NCBI GenBank assembly: GCA_017512365.1
Contig: JAFWGQ010000031.1
Span: 1 to 64,000, forward strand
DNA length: 64,000 bases
From: Mogibacterium sp.
Lineage (GTDB): Bacteria; Bacillota; Clostridia; Peptostreptococcales; Anaerovoracaceae
Direction: 5' to 3'
Made by a program: the position numbers and the translations under genes. Shown in pieces: positions 52,913-61,195 of the stretch (position 1 is the stretch's first letter; every line of letters starts with the position of its first letter). The notes under the pieces were generated by a model. That model worked only from the letters and a program-made list of their open reading frames with translations. It was not told where the DNA came from and made no database searches.

Positions 52913-54238
52913 ATGAGCCCCAAAAAAGTGATCACATACGGAACATTCGACCTGTTTCATCAGGGCCATTACAATATACTCAAACGCGCCAGGGAGTACG
53001 GCGATTATCTCATCGTCGGCGTTACCGGCGAGAATTATGATGTGGGACGCGGCAAACTGTCGGTACACGATTCCCTTGCGGACAGGATAGAGAATGTCAA
53101 AAAAACAGGCCTTGCAGATGAGATAATCGTGGAGGAGTATCTCGGGCAGAAGATAAGCGATATCGTCAGATACGGAGTCGACACCTTTGTCATAGGCGAT
53201 GACTGGAAGGGAAAATTCGATCATCTGGACAAGTACTGCGACATGGTATATCTGGAGAGGACTGCGGGCATTTCGAGCACCAAGATACGGAAAGAAACGC
53301 TCGATGTCTACAGGATAGGGATAATCGCGGATGATCTGGATGACAACACCATCGTCTCCGAGTCAAAACTGATAAACGGCTTCAGGGTCACTTCCGTATA
53401 CGCCGAAGACGAAGAGCTGAGAGAGGCCTTCAGGGAACGCTATGACATACCCGAATCCTCTGATTCGTGCGGACAGCTCTTTGAGCAGGCAGACATCGTG
53501 TATATCAGATGCTCGCTGAAGAACAGAAGCAGATACATCAGAAAAGCGCTTGAAGCAGGGAAGCATGTGATCTGCGATCCTCCGTTCACCATCAGTTCTG
53601 CTGAGCAGGATGAACTCCAGAAGATGGCAAAGGACAGAAACTGCATACTTATGGATAATGTCAAGATGGTCCATATACATGTGTTCAACCAGCTCCTGTG
53701 GATGACGCAGGGAGGACTGATAGGAGATATCCTGAGCTTCAACGCGTCCATCTCGAGAGAAGACAGGACAAAGGCGGATCTGTTCTACGATCTGCTGGCT
53801 CTGGCCCTGTGCCCGATGATCAAGATAATGGGCTGCGATTACAACAGCGTGGATATCCAGACATCTGAGGAGAACAATATAATAGAATTTGCGTCGCTCG
53901 ATTTCAGGTATGACAGCGGAAGAGCGGTCATCAACGTAGGAAACAGGATAAGGACGAAAAGCCGGATAGAGATCGTAGGCACAAAGGGAACCATAAGGAT
54001 GGACAACAGATGGTGGAAGGGCAGCTACTTTGAGCTCGACAACCCGGATGCGGTCGATCTTGAGATCTACAACACAAATTATCAGGGCAACGGATTCAAG
54101 TATCTGCTGAAGGCGATCTCCACAATGCTTGAAAACAACAGGACTGAATCGATGGGACTTTTTTCCGGAGAATCGAGGGAAATAGTAAAGATCGCCGAAA
54201 TGACAGAGAAATCACGGACAACAGGCAAGGGGTGTTAG
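52913..54238 (+). CDS. Glycerol-3-phosphate-type cytidylyltransferase fused to a degenerate Gfo/Idh-like domain
   Basis: 441 residues. Residues 1-130 form a TagD-like cytidylyltransferase with TYGTFDLFHQGHYNILKRA (HxGH at H16-H19) and ISSTKIR at 120-126, both intact; it makes a CDP-alcohol. Residues about 132-441 have the order of an Gfo/Idh/MocA oxidoreductase. The Rossmann glycine loop is replaced (RIGIIADDLDDNTI), the EKP motif reads CDPPF, and the active-site segment (FYDLLALALCPM) lacks the usual His. So the second half is probably not a dehydrogenase. It ends directly at the licD start. Confidence 0.8.
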   Translation: MSPKKVITYGTFDLFHQGHYNILKRAREYGDYLIVGVTGENYDVGRGKLSVHDSLADRIENVKKTGLADEIIVEEYLGQKISDIVRYGVDTFVIGDDWKGKFDHLDKYCDMVYLERTAGISSTKIRKETLDVYRIGIIADDLDDNTIVSESKLINGFRVTSVYAEDEELREAFRERYDIPESSDSCGQLFEQADIVYIRCSLKNRSRYIRKALEAGKHVICDPPFTISSAEQDELQKMAKDRNCILMDNVKMVHIHVFNQLLWMTQGGLIGDILSFNASISREDRTKADLFYDLLALALCPMIKIMGCDYNSVDIQTSEENNIIEFASLDFRYDSGRAVINVGNRIRTKSRIEIVGTKGTIRMDNRWWKGSYFELDNPDAVDLEIYNTNYQGNGFKYLLKAISTMLENNRTESMGLFSGESREIVKIAEMTEKSRTTGKGC

Positions 54239-55849
54239 ATGACAGATACACAAAAGGAACTTCTCAGACTGTACGAAGAGATCACTGTAATATGTGATAA
54301 GTACGACATCGTCTATTATCTTGCGGGAGGGACCCTGATAGGAGCGCTGCGGCACAAGGGCTTCATCCCGTGGGATGACGATCTGGACATTATGATGTCG
54401 AGAGATAACTGGCTGAGATTCATAGAGGCTTATAAAAAGGAGAAGCCTCAGAACAGGGTCCTGGAATGCCAGGAGCTGAACAGAAACTATAATAATGTCT
54501 TCGGAAGGTATATAGACACTGAAACTACCGCGATACATAAGAATGAGCTGGTAGGAGACTGCGGCACGGGATATCTCATAGATATCATTCCGCTCGATCC
54601 GGTGCCGGATGAGGATACGTTCAGAAGATATACGGAGGACATGCTTCTTTATTCGGACCTGATCAACGAGACCGGTCTGTTCAGCTACAGATACGGGATC
54701 AACAGGGAAAGGTTCCATGAAGCTCTGAAAAGGACAGAGACAGAAGGGAAAGATGCTGTCCTGTCAGAACTCGAAGACAGGATGTTCTCTTACGATGAAG
54801 ACAAATGCGATTACTGCGTCCTCCGCTGGGGCGGCGTGCCTTTTATGTTTGAGAAGGACCTGTACGGTCATTCCAGATGGGGAGAGTTCGAGGGAATAAA
54901 AAGCAGGATACCTGACAGGGCGAGCGACTATCTTGTCAGGCATTTCGGAGATGAATGGACCACCATACCGCCTCATGATGAGCAGATAGAACATGATGCG
55001 ATATTCAGTCTGGATATCGATTACAGGACGTTCAAAGAGGATTACATGCCGCTCGTTGATGCCGATGCTGTCAGAAAAAAGTGGCTTGAACGAAAGAAGC
55101 TGTATTTCAGCAGCATGGAAAGCCGGAGGAAGCTGGCTGAAATAAAAGTCAGGAGTACAGCCGAACTCAGAAGGCTCGAGATAAACCGGATACTGGATAA
55201 AGAAGGGGCAAACATCCCTTCCCTTCTCAGCAACGGAGATTACAAGGCGCTCAGCGACATCTTCGAGGACTACTTCAGGGCCCAGTTCGACAGGGACCTT
55301 ATCGGCAGAGAAGATTACGGAGGGATGCAGAGATTCGTCTCTCCGGTGCTCATAGATATCCCTGACGATGTGCTGCATGCGGCGGCTATCACTCTTATCA
55401 ACACGAACAGAGTCTCAAAGGCCCACAGGCTCCTGGAGATAAGAAAACAGGTGAGGGGAGAGCTCACCCCGGAGCTTGAGGGTGCGGAAAGAAAGATCGC
55501 TCAGTTCAGAAGGATAATCTCGGACTACGACGCCGGCCTGATAAAGCAGGCAGAGACAGAAGCGGAAGAGATGTATGCGGACAATCCTTCGATGATCAGC
55601 CTCGAGATGTTCCTCTGCCGTGTATATCTCGAGACCGGAAAAGCGGACAAGGCGATCAGACTGATCGAAAAGTGCATATCCGAATATCCGAAAGAAGGCT
55701 ATTTCAAAAAATATAAAGGAGATTATTATCTGAATGAAAAAGCCGATGTCGGGACGGCAAAGAAGCTGTATGCCGAAGCACAGAAGACGAGCGATAACGG
55801 CATGGTATTACTGGAGATAAAGGAAACACTGGAAAGAATAAATGGGTAA
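54239..55849 (+). CDS. LicD-family phosphotransferase with a TPR-like C-terminal half
   Basis: 536 residues. The LicD core is complete: YYLAGGTLIGALRHKGFIPWDDDLDIMM (GGT at 30-32, PWDDDLD at 44-50), then FGRYIDTETTAI and YLIDIIPLD. LicD proteins transfer a phospho-alcohol from a CDP donor to a glycan. The donor may be made by the fused cytidylyltransferase, whose stop touches this start. From about residue 360 helical repeats appear (NTNRVSKAHRLLEIRKQ, MFLCRVYLETGKADKAIRL), like TPR units, which could bind the acceptor or the paralogue encoded next. Confidence 0.88.
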   Translation: MTDTQKELLRLYEEITVICDKYDIVYYLAGGTLIGALRHKGFIPWDDDLDIMMSRDNWLRFIEAYKKEKPQNRVLECQELNRNYNNVFGRYIDTETTAIHKNELVGDCGTGYLIDIIPLDPVPDEDTFRRYTEDMLLYSDLINETGLFSYRYGINRERFHEALKRTETEGKDAVLSELEDRMFSYDEDKCDYCVLRWGGVPFMFEKDLYGHSRWGEFEGIKSRIPDRASDYLVRHFGDEWTTIPPHDEQIEHDAIFSLDIDYRTFKEDYMPLVDADAVRKKWLERKKLYFSSMESRRKLAEIKVRSTAELRRLEINRILDKEGANIPSLLSNGDYKALSDIFEDYFRAQFDRDLIGREDYGGMQRFVSPVLIDIPDDVLHAAAITLINTNRVSKAHRLLEIRKQVRGELTPELEGAERKIAQFRRIISDYDAGLIKQAETEAEEMYADNPSMISLEMFLCRVYLETGKADKAIRLIEKCISEYPKEGYFKKYKGDYYLNEKADVGTAKKLYAEAQKTSDNGMVLLEIKETLERING

Positions 55850-57092
55850 CAAGTACAGAAGCAAGAGCAAAGCGCAGGCAGCATCCGAACTGCTTGCCGA
55901 GGCAGCGCAGATCTGCGAAGCCAACGGTATCGAATACTTCCTTGCACCTACTCTGGTCAAAAGGGCTGTCGACGGTCTTGACTATGACATGTTTTTTCTT
56001 CCGCCGTCGGTATTCATGACTGTGGATAATGTTGTCAGATTCATTGAAACAGTCGAAAAGAGCGGGCGTGAGGGGAGAAGCCTTGATTACCTCGGCAACA
56101 ACAGCGAGTATGTCGGCTTCAATGTGTCTTATGTCAATACAGACACAACCTATATCGATATAGCGAGAGGGCTGGATTTCTCGAAATACGGTATCAGCGT
56201 AGCCATACACGTCCTGCGCGATGACATAAAGAACAGGATCCCGGCCTTCGTTGAGACAGGAGTTGATGAGAACTCAGCTCTGGTGGACATATCGGGCAAG
56301 GGCAGCTGGAAGAAAAAGGTCGTGGAAAAAGGGGTAGCCTCGGCAAAGACTGTCATAGGAAAAAACTTCAACAGAAAGCTGTTTGATTACTACGTAAAGC
56401 AGTTCAGCAGCGCCCCCGGATCGGAACGGGTATTCGTCAAGACATTCAAATCAAGACGGCGCTACTTTGACAGAGATATCTTCAGGGATAAAACGACGAT
56501 CGACTTCAGCGGCAGATCATATACGGTGCCGAAGGATATCGACGCGTATCTGGAAGGCTATTACGGGACGAATGCAAAAAACACGGAAATAAAGGAATTC
56601 CGTATCAGCAGCGCGCTGATCTCAACGGTGATACCTTATCAGGAATACCTTGAAAGCATGAAAGAAGCAGGGATCCCGATCGAAGGCCTGTTTGAACAGA
56701 ACAACGAGATCCGCGAAAGCATAGCGGCGAACCGCGACGTGATATATGCTGTCAATACAGTGAATGACACGGCGCACATGAGCGAGGACCGCATGCGTCT
56801 GTATAAGGACCTCCACCCGAGGATGGATGAGATACGCAGGCTGCACGCGGAAGGGGACTACGAAAAGCTGACGGAGATATTCACGGAGTACAACGATCTG
56901 GCCCGGTATTACGTGAACCGGGATCTGACCCTGTGCCCGGATGAGGAGCTGTTCGATATACTCTGCGATATCATGGAGCGCAGAGGCGCGACGGGCAGGG
57001 TGGCAAAAATGAGGAAGAACCTTGCGGAGCATCACAAAAGACCTCTGATCGGAAGGAGCGGTCAGCAGGGACAGTACGGAGACAGTAAATGA
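55842..57092 (+). CDS. Degenerate LicD-like protein
   Basis: 416 residues. It starts with an 8-base overlap on licD. AAQICEANGIEYFLAPTLVKRAVDGLDYDMFFL lines up with the LicD core, but GGT is lost (APT) and PWDDDID is reduced to GLDYDM (46-50). DTTYIDIARGLDF stands in the place of the second acidic motif. The C-terminal third (MRLYKDLHPRMDEIRRLHAEGDYEKLTEIF) resembles the LicD partner's helical region. It is probably a non-catalytic subunit or an enzyme with an altered site. I know no characterised relative. Confidence 0.65.
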   Translation: MGNKYRSKSKAQAASELLAEAAQICEANGIEYFLAPTLVKRAVDGLDYDMFFLPPSVFMTVDNVVRFIETVEKSGREGRSLDYLGNNSEYVGFNVSYVNTDTTYIDIARGLDFSKYGISVAIHVLRDDIKNRIPAFVETGVDENSALVDISGKGSWKKKVVEKGVASAKTVIGKNFNRKLFDYYVKQFSSAPGSERVFVKTFKSRRRYFDRDIFRDKTTIDFSGRSYTVPKDIDAYLEGYYGTNAKNTEIKEFRISSALISTVIPYQEYLESMKEAGIPIEGLFEQNNEIRESIAANRDVIYAVNTVNDTAHMSEDRMRLYKDLHPRMDEIRRLHAEGDYEKLTEIFTEYNDLARYYVNRDLTLCPDEELFDILCDIMERRGATGRVAKMRKNLAEHHKRPLIGRSGQQGQYGDSK

Positions 57093-58828
57093 AATCAAGC
57101 GACTATATAATTGACTATCTGGTAAAGAAAGGCGTCGATCACATATTCGGCTTCCAGGGCACGATGATCGCGCATTTTGTCGATTCCGTCTGGAAGAACA
57201 GCGGACTGACGAACCACAGCTGCTACAACGAGCAGGGAGCCGGCTTCGCTGCCGTGGGCTATGCGAAGGCGAGCGGGAGGACCGCTGTTGCCTATTCCAC
57301 CAGCGGACCGGGAGCTGCCAATCTTGTATCGGCGATAGCGGACGCGTATTATGACAGCGCGCCGGTCGTGTTCTTCACCGGACAGCTCAACACGTATGAA
57401 TACTTCGATATAGACGGCCTCAGGCAGAACGGCTTTCAGGAAATGGACGTCATATCCATGGTAAAGGGCGTAACGAAATACTGCGTGCAGATCACGGACG
57501 TAAACGATCTGAGGTACTGCCTCGAAAAGGCGTTCTATCTCGCGGAGCACGGAAGGCCGGGGCCTGTCGTGATCGACCTGCCTATGGACATGCAGAGACA
57601 GGAGATCGATCCGGACAGGATGAGATCCTTCGAAGAGCCCGAAGAGCCGGATTACAGCGAAAAGGCCGCCGCAGCCGCAAAGGATATCCTGAAAAAGCTG
57701 AACAGCGCGGAAAGGCCTGTTCTCATGGTCGGTAACGGCGTAGAGTACGGCTCGGATACCCACAGAAAGGTTCTGCAGATCGCCTCGAAGCTGAGGCTCC
57801 CGGTGATCACGAGCATGCTCGCCAGGGATCTGATGCCTTACGAACACGAGCTGAATCTCGGACATATAGGCGGAGGGTACGGACACCGCTATGCGAACGT
57901 CATAGCGAACAAAAAAGCCGACCTGATAGTTTCGCTCGGCTGCAGTCTGTGCAAGAGACAGACGACCACAAAGACCGAGAACTTCGCGACCGCCGCCGAG
58001 ATCGTGAGGGTGGAGATCGATCCGAAGGAGCTCGAGAGAAAGATCCATGACGATGACATCGGCTACTGCCTCGACTGCAGGCCGGTGATCGAAGAGCTGC
58101 TCCGTATGATAAGCGGCGGCGACAAGAGGCACGACGGGTGGCTTGAGGTCTGTCAGGAGATAAAGAAAAAGCTGACTGAGTTTGATGACAGCTGCGAGGA
58201 AAGAGGAGCGAACCGCCTGATCGATGAGCTGAGCAAGCAGCTCGATGAGAACGCGGTGATATGCTGCGACGTGGGACAGCATCAGGTCTGGACGTCGCAG
58301 TCGTTCAGGATAAAAGAAGGACAGCAGCTCCTGTTCTCGGGCGGGCACGGAGCGATGGGCTTCGCTCTGCCTGCGGCGATAGGCGCGTATTATGCGACGG
58401 GGAACAAGGCTGTTGCCGTGTGCGGAGACGGAGCCTTCCAGATGAACATACAGGAGCTCCAGTGGGTGTTCCGCGAGAAGATCCCTGTGACGATGATAGT
58501 GATGAACAACGACTCGCTGGGCCTGATCAGGCAGCAGCAGGATGACATGCTCGACGGGCTGTATGCGGGATCTCTGGCGGAAGGAGGCTTCAGCTCTCCG
58601 GATTTCTGCAGGATAGCCGAAGCGTACGGGATAGAGGCCGTCAGGGTCGGGGATGCCGGCGATTTGGAGAAATGCGGGAAATACATGAATTACGACAGGC
58701 CGGTGCTCATCGAGGTGATCGTCGACAGGTTCCTGGGCGCTTATCCGAAGACCCATTTCGGAGAGGAGATGCATAACCAGAGACCGTACATGCCGGAAGA
58801 GCTGATGGCGGATATCATGGAGCTGTAG
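57089..58828 (+). CDS. Thiamine-diphosphate enzyme, acetolactate-synthase-like
   Basis: 579 residues with the PYR, central and PP domains of the acetohydroxyacid synthase family. Catalytic Glu48 is in CYNEQGAGFAAVGYAKASG; STSGPGAANLVSAIADAYYDS is conserved; the ThDP/Mg site is GDGAFQMNIQELQ (about 445) to MNND (about 472). It joins a two-carbon unit, usually from pyruvate, to an acceptor. Placed between LicD and SDR genes it is unlikely to serve branched-chain amino acids; a sugar-branching role like YerE or a non-standard alcohol is possible. Coupled to the gene before it by ATGA. Confidence 0.85.
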   Translation: MKSSDYIIDYLVKKGVDHIFGFQGTMIAHFVDSVWKNSGLTNHSCYNEQGAGFAAVGYAKASGRTAVAYSTSGPGAANLVSAIADAYYDSAPVVFFTGQLNTYEYFDIDGLRQNGFQEMDVISMVKGVTKYCVQITDVNDLRYCLEKAFYLAEHGRPGPVVIDLPMDMQRQEIDPDRMRSFEEPEEPDYSEKAAAAAKDILKKLNSAERPVLMVGNGVEYGSDTHRKVLQIASKLRLPVITSMLARDLMPYEHELNLGHIGGGYGHRYANVIANKKADLIVSLGCSLCKRQTTTKTENFATAAEIVRVEIDPKELERKIHDDDIGYCLDCRPVIEELLRMISGGDKRHDGWLEVCQEIKKKLTEFDDSCEERGANRLIDELSKQLDENAVICCDVGQHQVWTSQSFRIKEGQQLLFSGGHGAMGFALPAAIGAYYATGNKAVAVCGDGAFQMNIQELQWVFREKIPVTMIVMNNDSLGLIRQQQDDMLDGLYAGSLAEGGFSSPDFCRIAEAYGIEAVRVGDAGDLEKCGKYMNYDRPVLIEVIVDRFLGAYPKTHFGEEMHNQRPYMPEELMADIMEL

Positions 58829-58844
58829 AAACTGCAGGTGGAAA

Positions 58845-59585
58845 ATGGACAGAGTAACAGTTGTGACGGGCGGCACCGCGGGCATAGGCAGGGCCATAGT
58901 AAAAAAGATCATTTCGGAGTCGGACAATGGCGGCGACCTCGTATTTGCCGTCTACGGACACAATGACGAGCTTGCGGAGCAGCTCAGGAACGAACTGCCT
59001 GAAGCGGACCGAGGGAAGCTTGTCCTGATCAAGGCCGATCTGTCGGACTACGGCAGCACGGGCGTGATAAAAAGCGCGGTATCCGAAAGGGCGGACCATG
59101 TCGACTGGCTCGTCCTCAATACAGGGGTCGGCACTTATGAGAAGTTCGAAAACTATACGCCCGAATTATGGGACCGCATCATGAGGACCAACGCCGGGGT
59201 CCCTGTGTTCATCGTAAAGGAGCTTGAGGACATGATCGCCGATGAGGGAGCGATACTGTTCATGGGATCGCACTCCGGACAGGCGACATATTCCTCGTCG
59301 CTTGCATACAGCGTTTCAAAGGCTGCGGCCATGTTCGCGGCAAGGTCGATGGTAAAGCTCTTTGATGACAGGGGGATCAGGATAAATGCCGTGGCTCCGG
59401 GCTTTATCGAGACGAGATGGCAGGACAGCAGGTCCGAGGAAAGCTATGAGAGGATAAATAAAAAGATCGCCCTGCACAGGTTCGGGCTGCCGGAGGAGGT
59501 GGCGGATCTGTGCTATCATCTGCTGACGAACGGATATGTGAACGGAAGCGTTTATGACATACACGGAGGATATGACTATTTCTGA
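58845..59585 (+). CDS. Short-chain dehydrogenase/reductase (FabG-like)
   Basis: 246 residues. VVTGGTAGIGRAIVKK binds NAD(P); VLNTGVG replaces the common NNAG, SHSGQATYSSSLAYSVSKAA holds Ser-Tyr-x3-Lys, and INAVAPGFIETRW and NGSVYDIHGGYDYF complete the fold. Seventeen bases after the ThDP gene, so it probably reduces the keto product of that enzyme. Its last ten bases overlap tail-to-tail with the minus-strand GT2. Confidence 0.88.
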   Translation: MDRVTVVTGGTAGIGRAIVKKIISESDNGGDLVFAVYGHNDELAEQLRNELPEADRGKLVLIKADLSDYGSTGVIKSAVSERADHVDWLVLNTGVGTYEKFENYTPELWDRIMRTNAGVPVFIVKELEDMIADEGAILFMGSHSGQATYSSSLAYSVSKAAAMFAARSMVKLFDDRGIRINAVAPGFIETRWQDSRSEESYERINKKIALHRFGLPEEVADLCYHLLTNGYVNGSVYDIHGGYDYF

Positions 59586-61063
59586 TAACTGCGAAGCTTA
59601 CGCCTGAGCCTGCGTGAAAAAGACGCGGCCTTTGACTGGCGGGTGATGCAAAGGATATGGCCGCTGCGGTACGCCGTGCGGCCTTTTTCATTCAGCTCGC
59701 CGCTCTTTCTGTCAAGTTCGGTAGAGGTCATGTACTCAGGAGCAGTGATGAACTCCCTTCCGGAGAACGATACGGTAAAATACAGTTCGTTCCCGGCGCT
59801 GTAGTCCACGGCTTTTCTCAGAGAATATGTCAGGTTCGACTTAAGCACGCCTTCAAGATAAGTCTTTGCGTTCAGATCGGAAGGTGCGGCTGCGATCTCT
59901 CCGGAAACGCCGTTCAGACAGAAGCGCATGCAGAAACGATCATCGTCAAAAGGATAGTTGATCTGCCCGTCTGCTTCAAAGGCGTCATCATCCATGCGCA
60001 GAGAATCTATCCTGATCAGAGGCTGCCTTGTCAGATCAAAGACAGGATGGTCCTCATACCTGATGATACCCGCATCGTCAGCGCTGATCCTGTCCGATAC
60101 ATCTCCGCTGTGCTTCAGACTGAGCGCGTAGAGCTGAAGGGCAAGAGCGATCCTCTTCTGCCCGAGTATGATATCGTCGTCGATATCCTCAAGAAGCTTT
60201 ACAAGCAGATCGAAATATTCACGGCGGGGCTCTTCATCCAGCCCGGTCTCCGCGAGAGGTATCTTGAGACGCCATCTCAGATCGTACATCACGCAGTACT
60301 GCAGATATCTGAGCACGTGCCCGAACATATCGCGCGACCTGTCGAAGAGGTACTCGTATACACTGCGACATGTCGGGACATAGTAATCAGGATCGCTCAC
60401 GGACGTCTGTATCGCGGAATCGCCGGCAGGTCGCCTTCTGTACCAGTAGACGGGATCTCTGAGGAGCATCATCTCAGGCCTTTCCAGCAGTATCTCGTTT
60501 ATGAAGCGGAAGTCTTCGGAATACTTGAGCCCTTCGGTAAAGCTGTGGCCTTTGACGGCGTCGGCCGTGATGAACACGGACGATGAGCTGAGCTGCGGAA
60601 AGCTGTAGTCTTCTGTTATATCGATGACGCGGTCTTCTTCATACTTGTAATTGAGCTGATGTTCGCCTGTCTCACCGTCAAAAAAGACCATCCTGCAGCT
60701 GAATACGCTGACGCCGGGATGAGCCTTATATGCCTCATACGCGGTCTCAAAGGCCTCCGCGCTCCATTTGTCATCGCCGTCAAGAAAGGTGATGAGCTCG
60801 CCTTCGGCAAGCCCGATCCCCCTGTTCCTCGCAGCGGATACGCCCGAGTTCGGCTGCTCTGCATATATGACATTTTCCGGATGCGCGGCGGCGAAGCGCC
60901 GGCAGACCGCTGCCGAATCATCCGGGGAGCCGTCGTTCACGAGTATGACCTGGATATCGCTGAAGCCGATCGTCTGCGAGGCGATGCTCGCAAGGCATTC
61001 ATCAAGATAGTCCCGGACATTGTATACGGGTATTATTACCGAGATCTTATAGGTTTTTTCCAT
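59576..61063 (-). CDS. GT2 glycosyltransferase, possibly on a leaderless mRNA
   Basis: 495 residues. ISVIIPVYNVRDYLDECLASI, VILVNDGSPDDSA, GVSAARNRGIGLAEGELITFLDGDDKW (DxD as DGD) and LKYSEDFRFINEIL mark a GT2. About 230 residues of alpha/beta sequence follow, ending in a basic helix (RRLRRKLRSYQK). The tail resembles that of the GT2 at 49539. The frame is open back to 61492, but MEKTYK at 61063 is the natural N-terminus. A strong promoter ends only six bases before this ATG, so the transcript may start at the start codon. Confidence 0.85.
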   Translation of the reverse strand: MEKTYKISVIIPVYNVRDYLDECLASIASQTIGFSDIQVILVNDGSPDDSAAVCRRFAAAHPENVIYAEQPNSGVSAARNRGIGLAEGELITFLDGDDKWSAEAFETAYEAYKAHPGVSVFSCRMVFFDGETGEHQLNYKYEEDRVIDITEDYSFPQLSSSSVFITADAVKGHSFTEGLKYSEDFRFINEILLERPEMMLLRDPVYWYRRRPAGDSAIQTSVSDPDYYVPTCRSVYEYLFDRSRDMFGHVLRYLQYCVMYDLRWRLKIPLAETGLDEEPRREYFDLLVKLLEDIDDDIILGQKRIALALQLYALSLKHSGDVSDRISADDAGIIRYEDHPVFDLTRQPLIRIDSLRMDDDAFEADGQINYPFDDDRFCMRFCLNGVSGEIAAAPSDLNAKTYLEGVLKSNLTYSLRKAVDYSAGNELYFTVSFSGREFITAPEYMTSTELDRKSGELNEKGRTAYRSGHILCITRQSKAASFSRRLRRKLRSYQK

Positions 61064-61069
61064 GCCTCC

Positions 61070-61098
61070 AATATATTGATACCGCAAAGATAAGTCAA
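61070..61098 (-). promoter_or_regulatory. Strong promoter directly at the start of the minus-strand GT2
   Basis: On the minus strand TTGACT (61093-61098), a 17-base spacer and TATATT (61070-61075), five of six matches each. The -10 box is six bases from ATG 61063, putting the expected first base at the start codon. Confidence 0.65.
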
Positions 61099-61119
61099 GG
61101 AAACGTGCGGATACAATCT

Positions 61120-61148
61120 TTGTTGTGGGGCGCCGGTTATGGTAGAAT
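61120..61148 (+). promoter_or_regulatory. Extended -10 promoter for the tarF/L-tarI-tarJ genes
   Basis: TAGAAT at 61143-61148 has TG one base upstream, and TTGTTG at 61120-61125 lies 17 bases away. It is divergent from the minus-strand GT2 promoter, the two -35 regions about 20 bases apart. Confidence 0.5.
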
Positions 61149-61195
61149 GATATCTGGAAAAAGACGTCCGGCAGGATAAAACAGCAAAGGCAGGG

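Noticed and set aside
57095-58927. A 610-codon open frame antisense to the thiamine-diphosphate enzyme
   Set aside because: Its translation is low in complexity and has no domain, and it exactly mirrors a gene with clear catalytic motifs; long antisense frames are common in GC-richer coding DNA.
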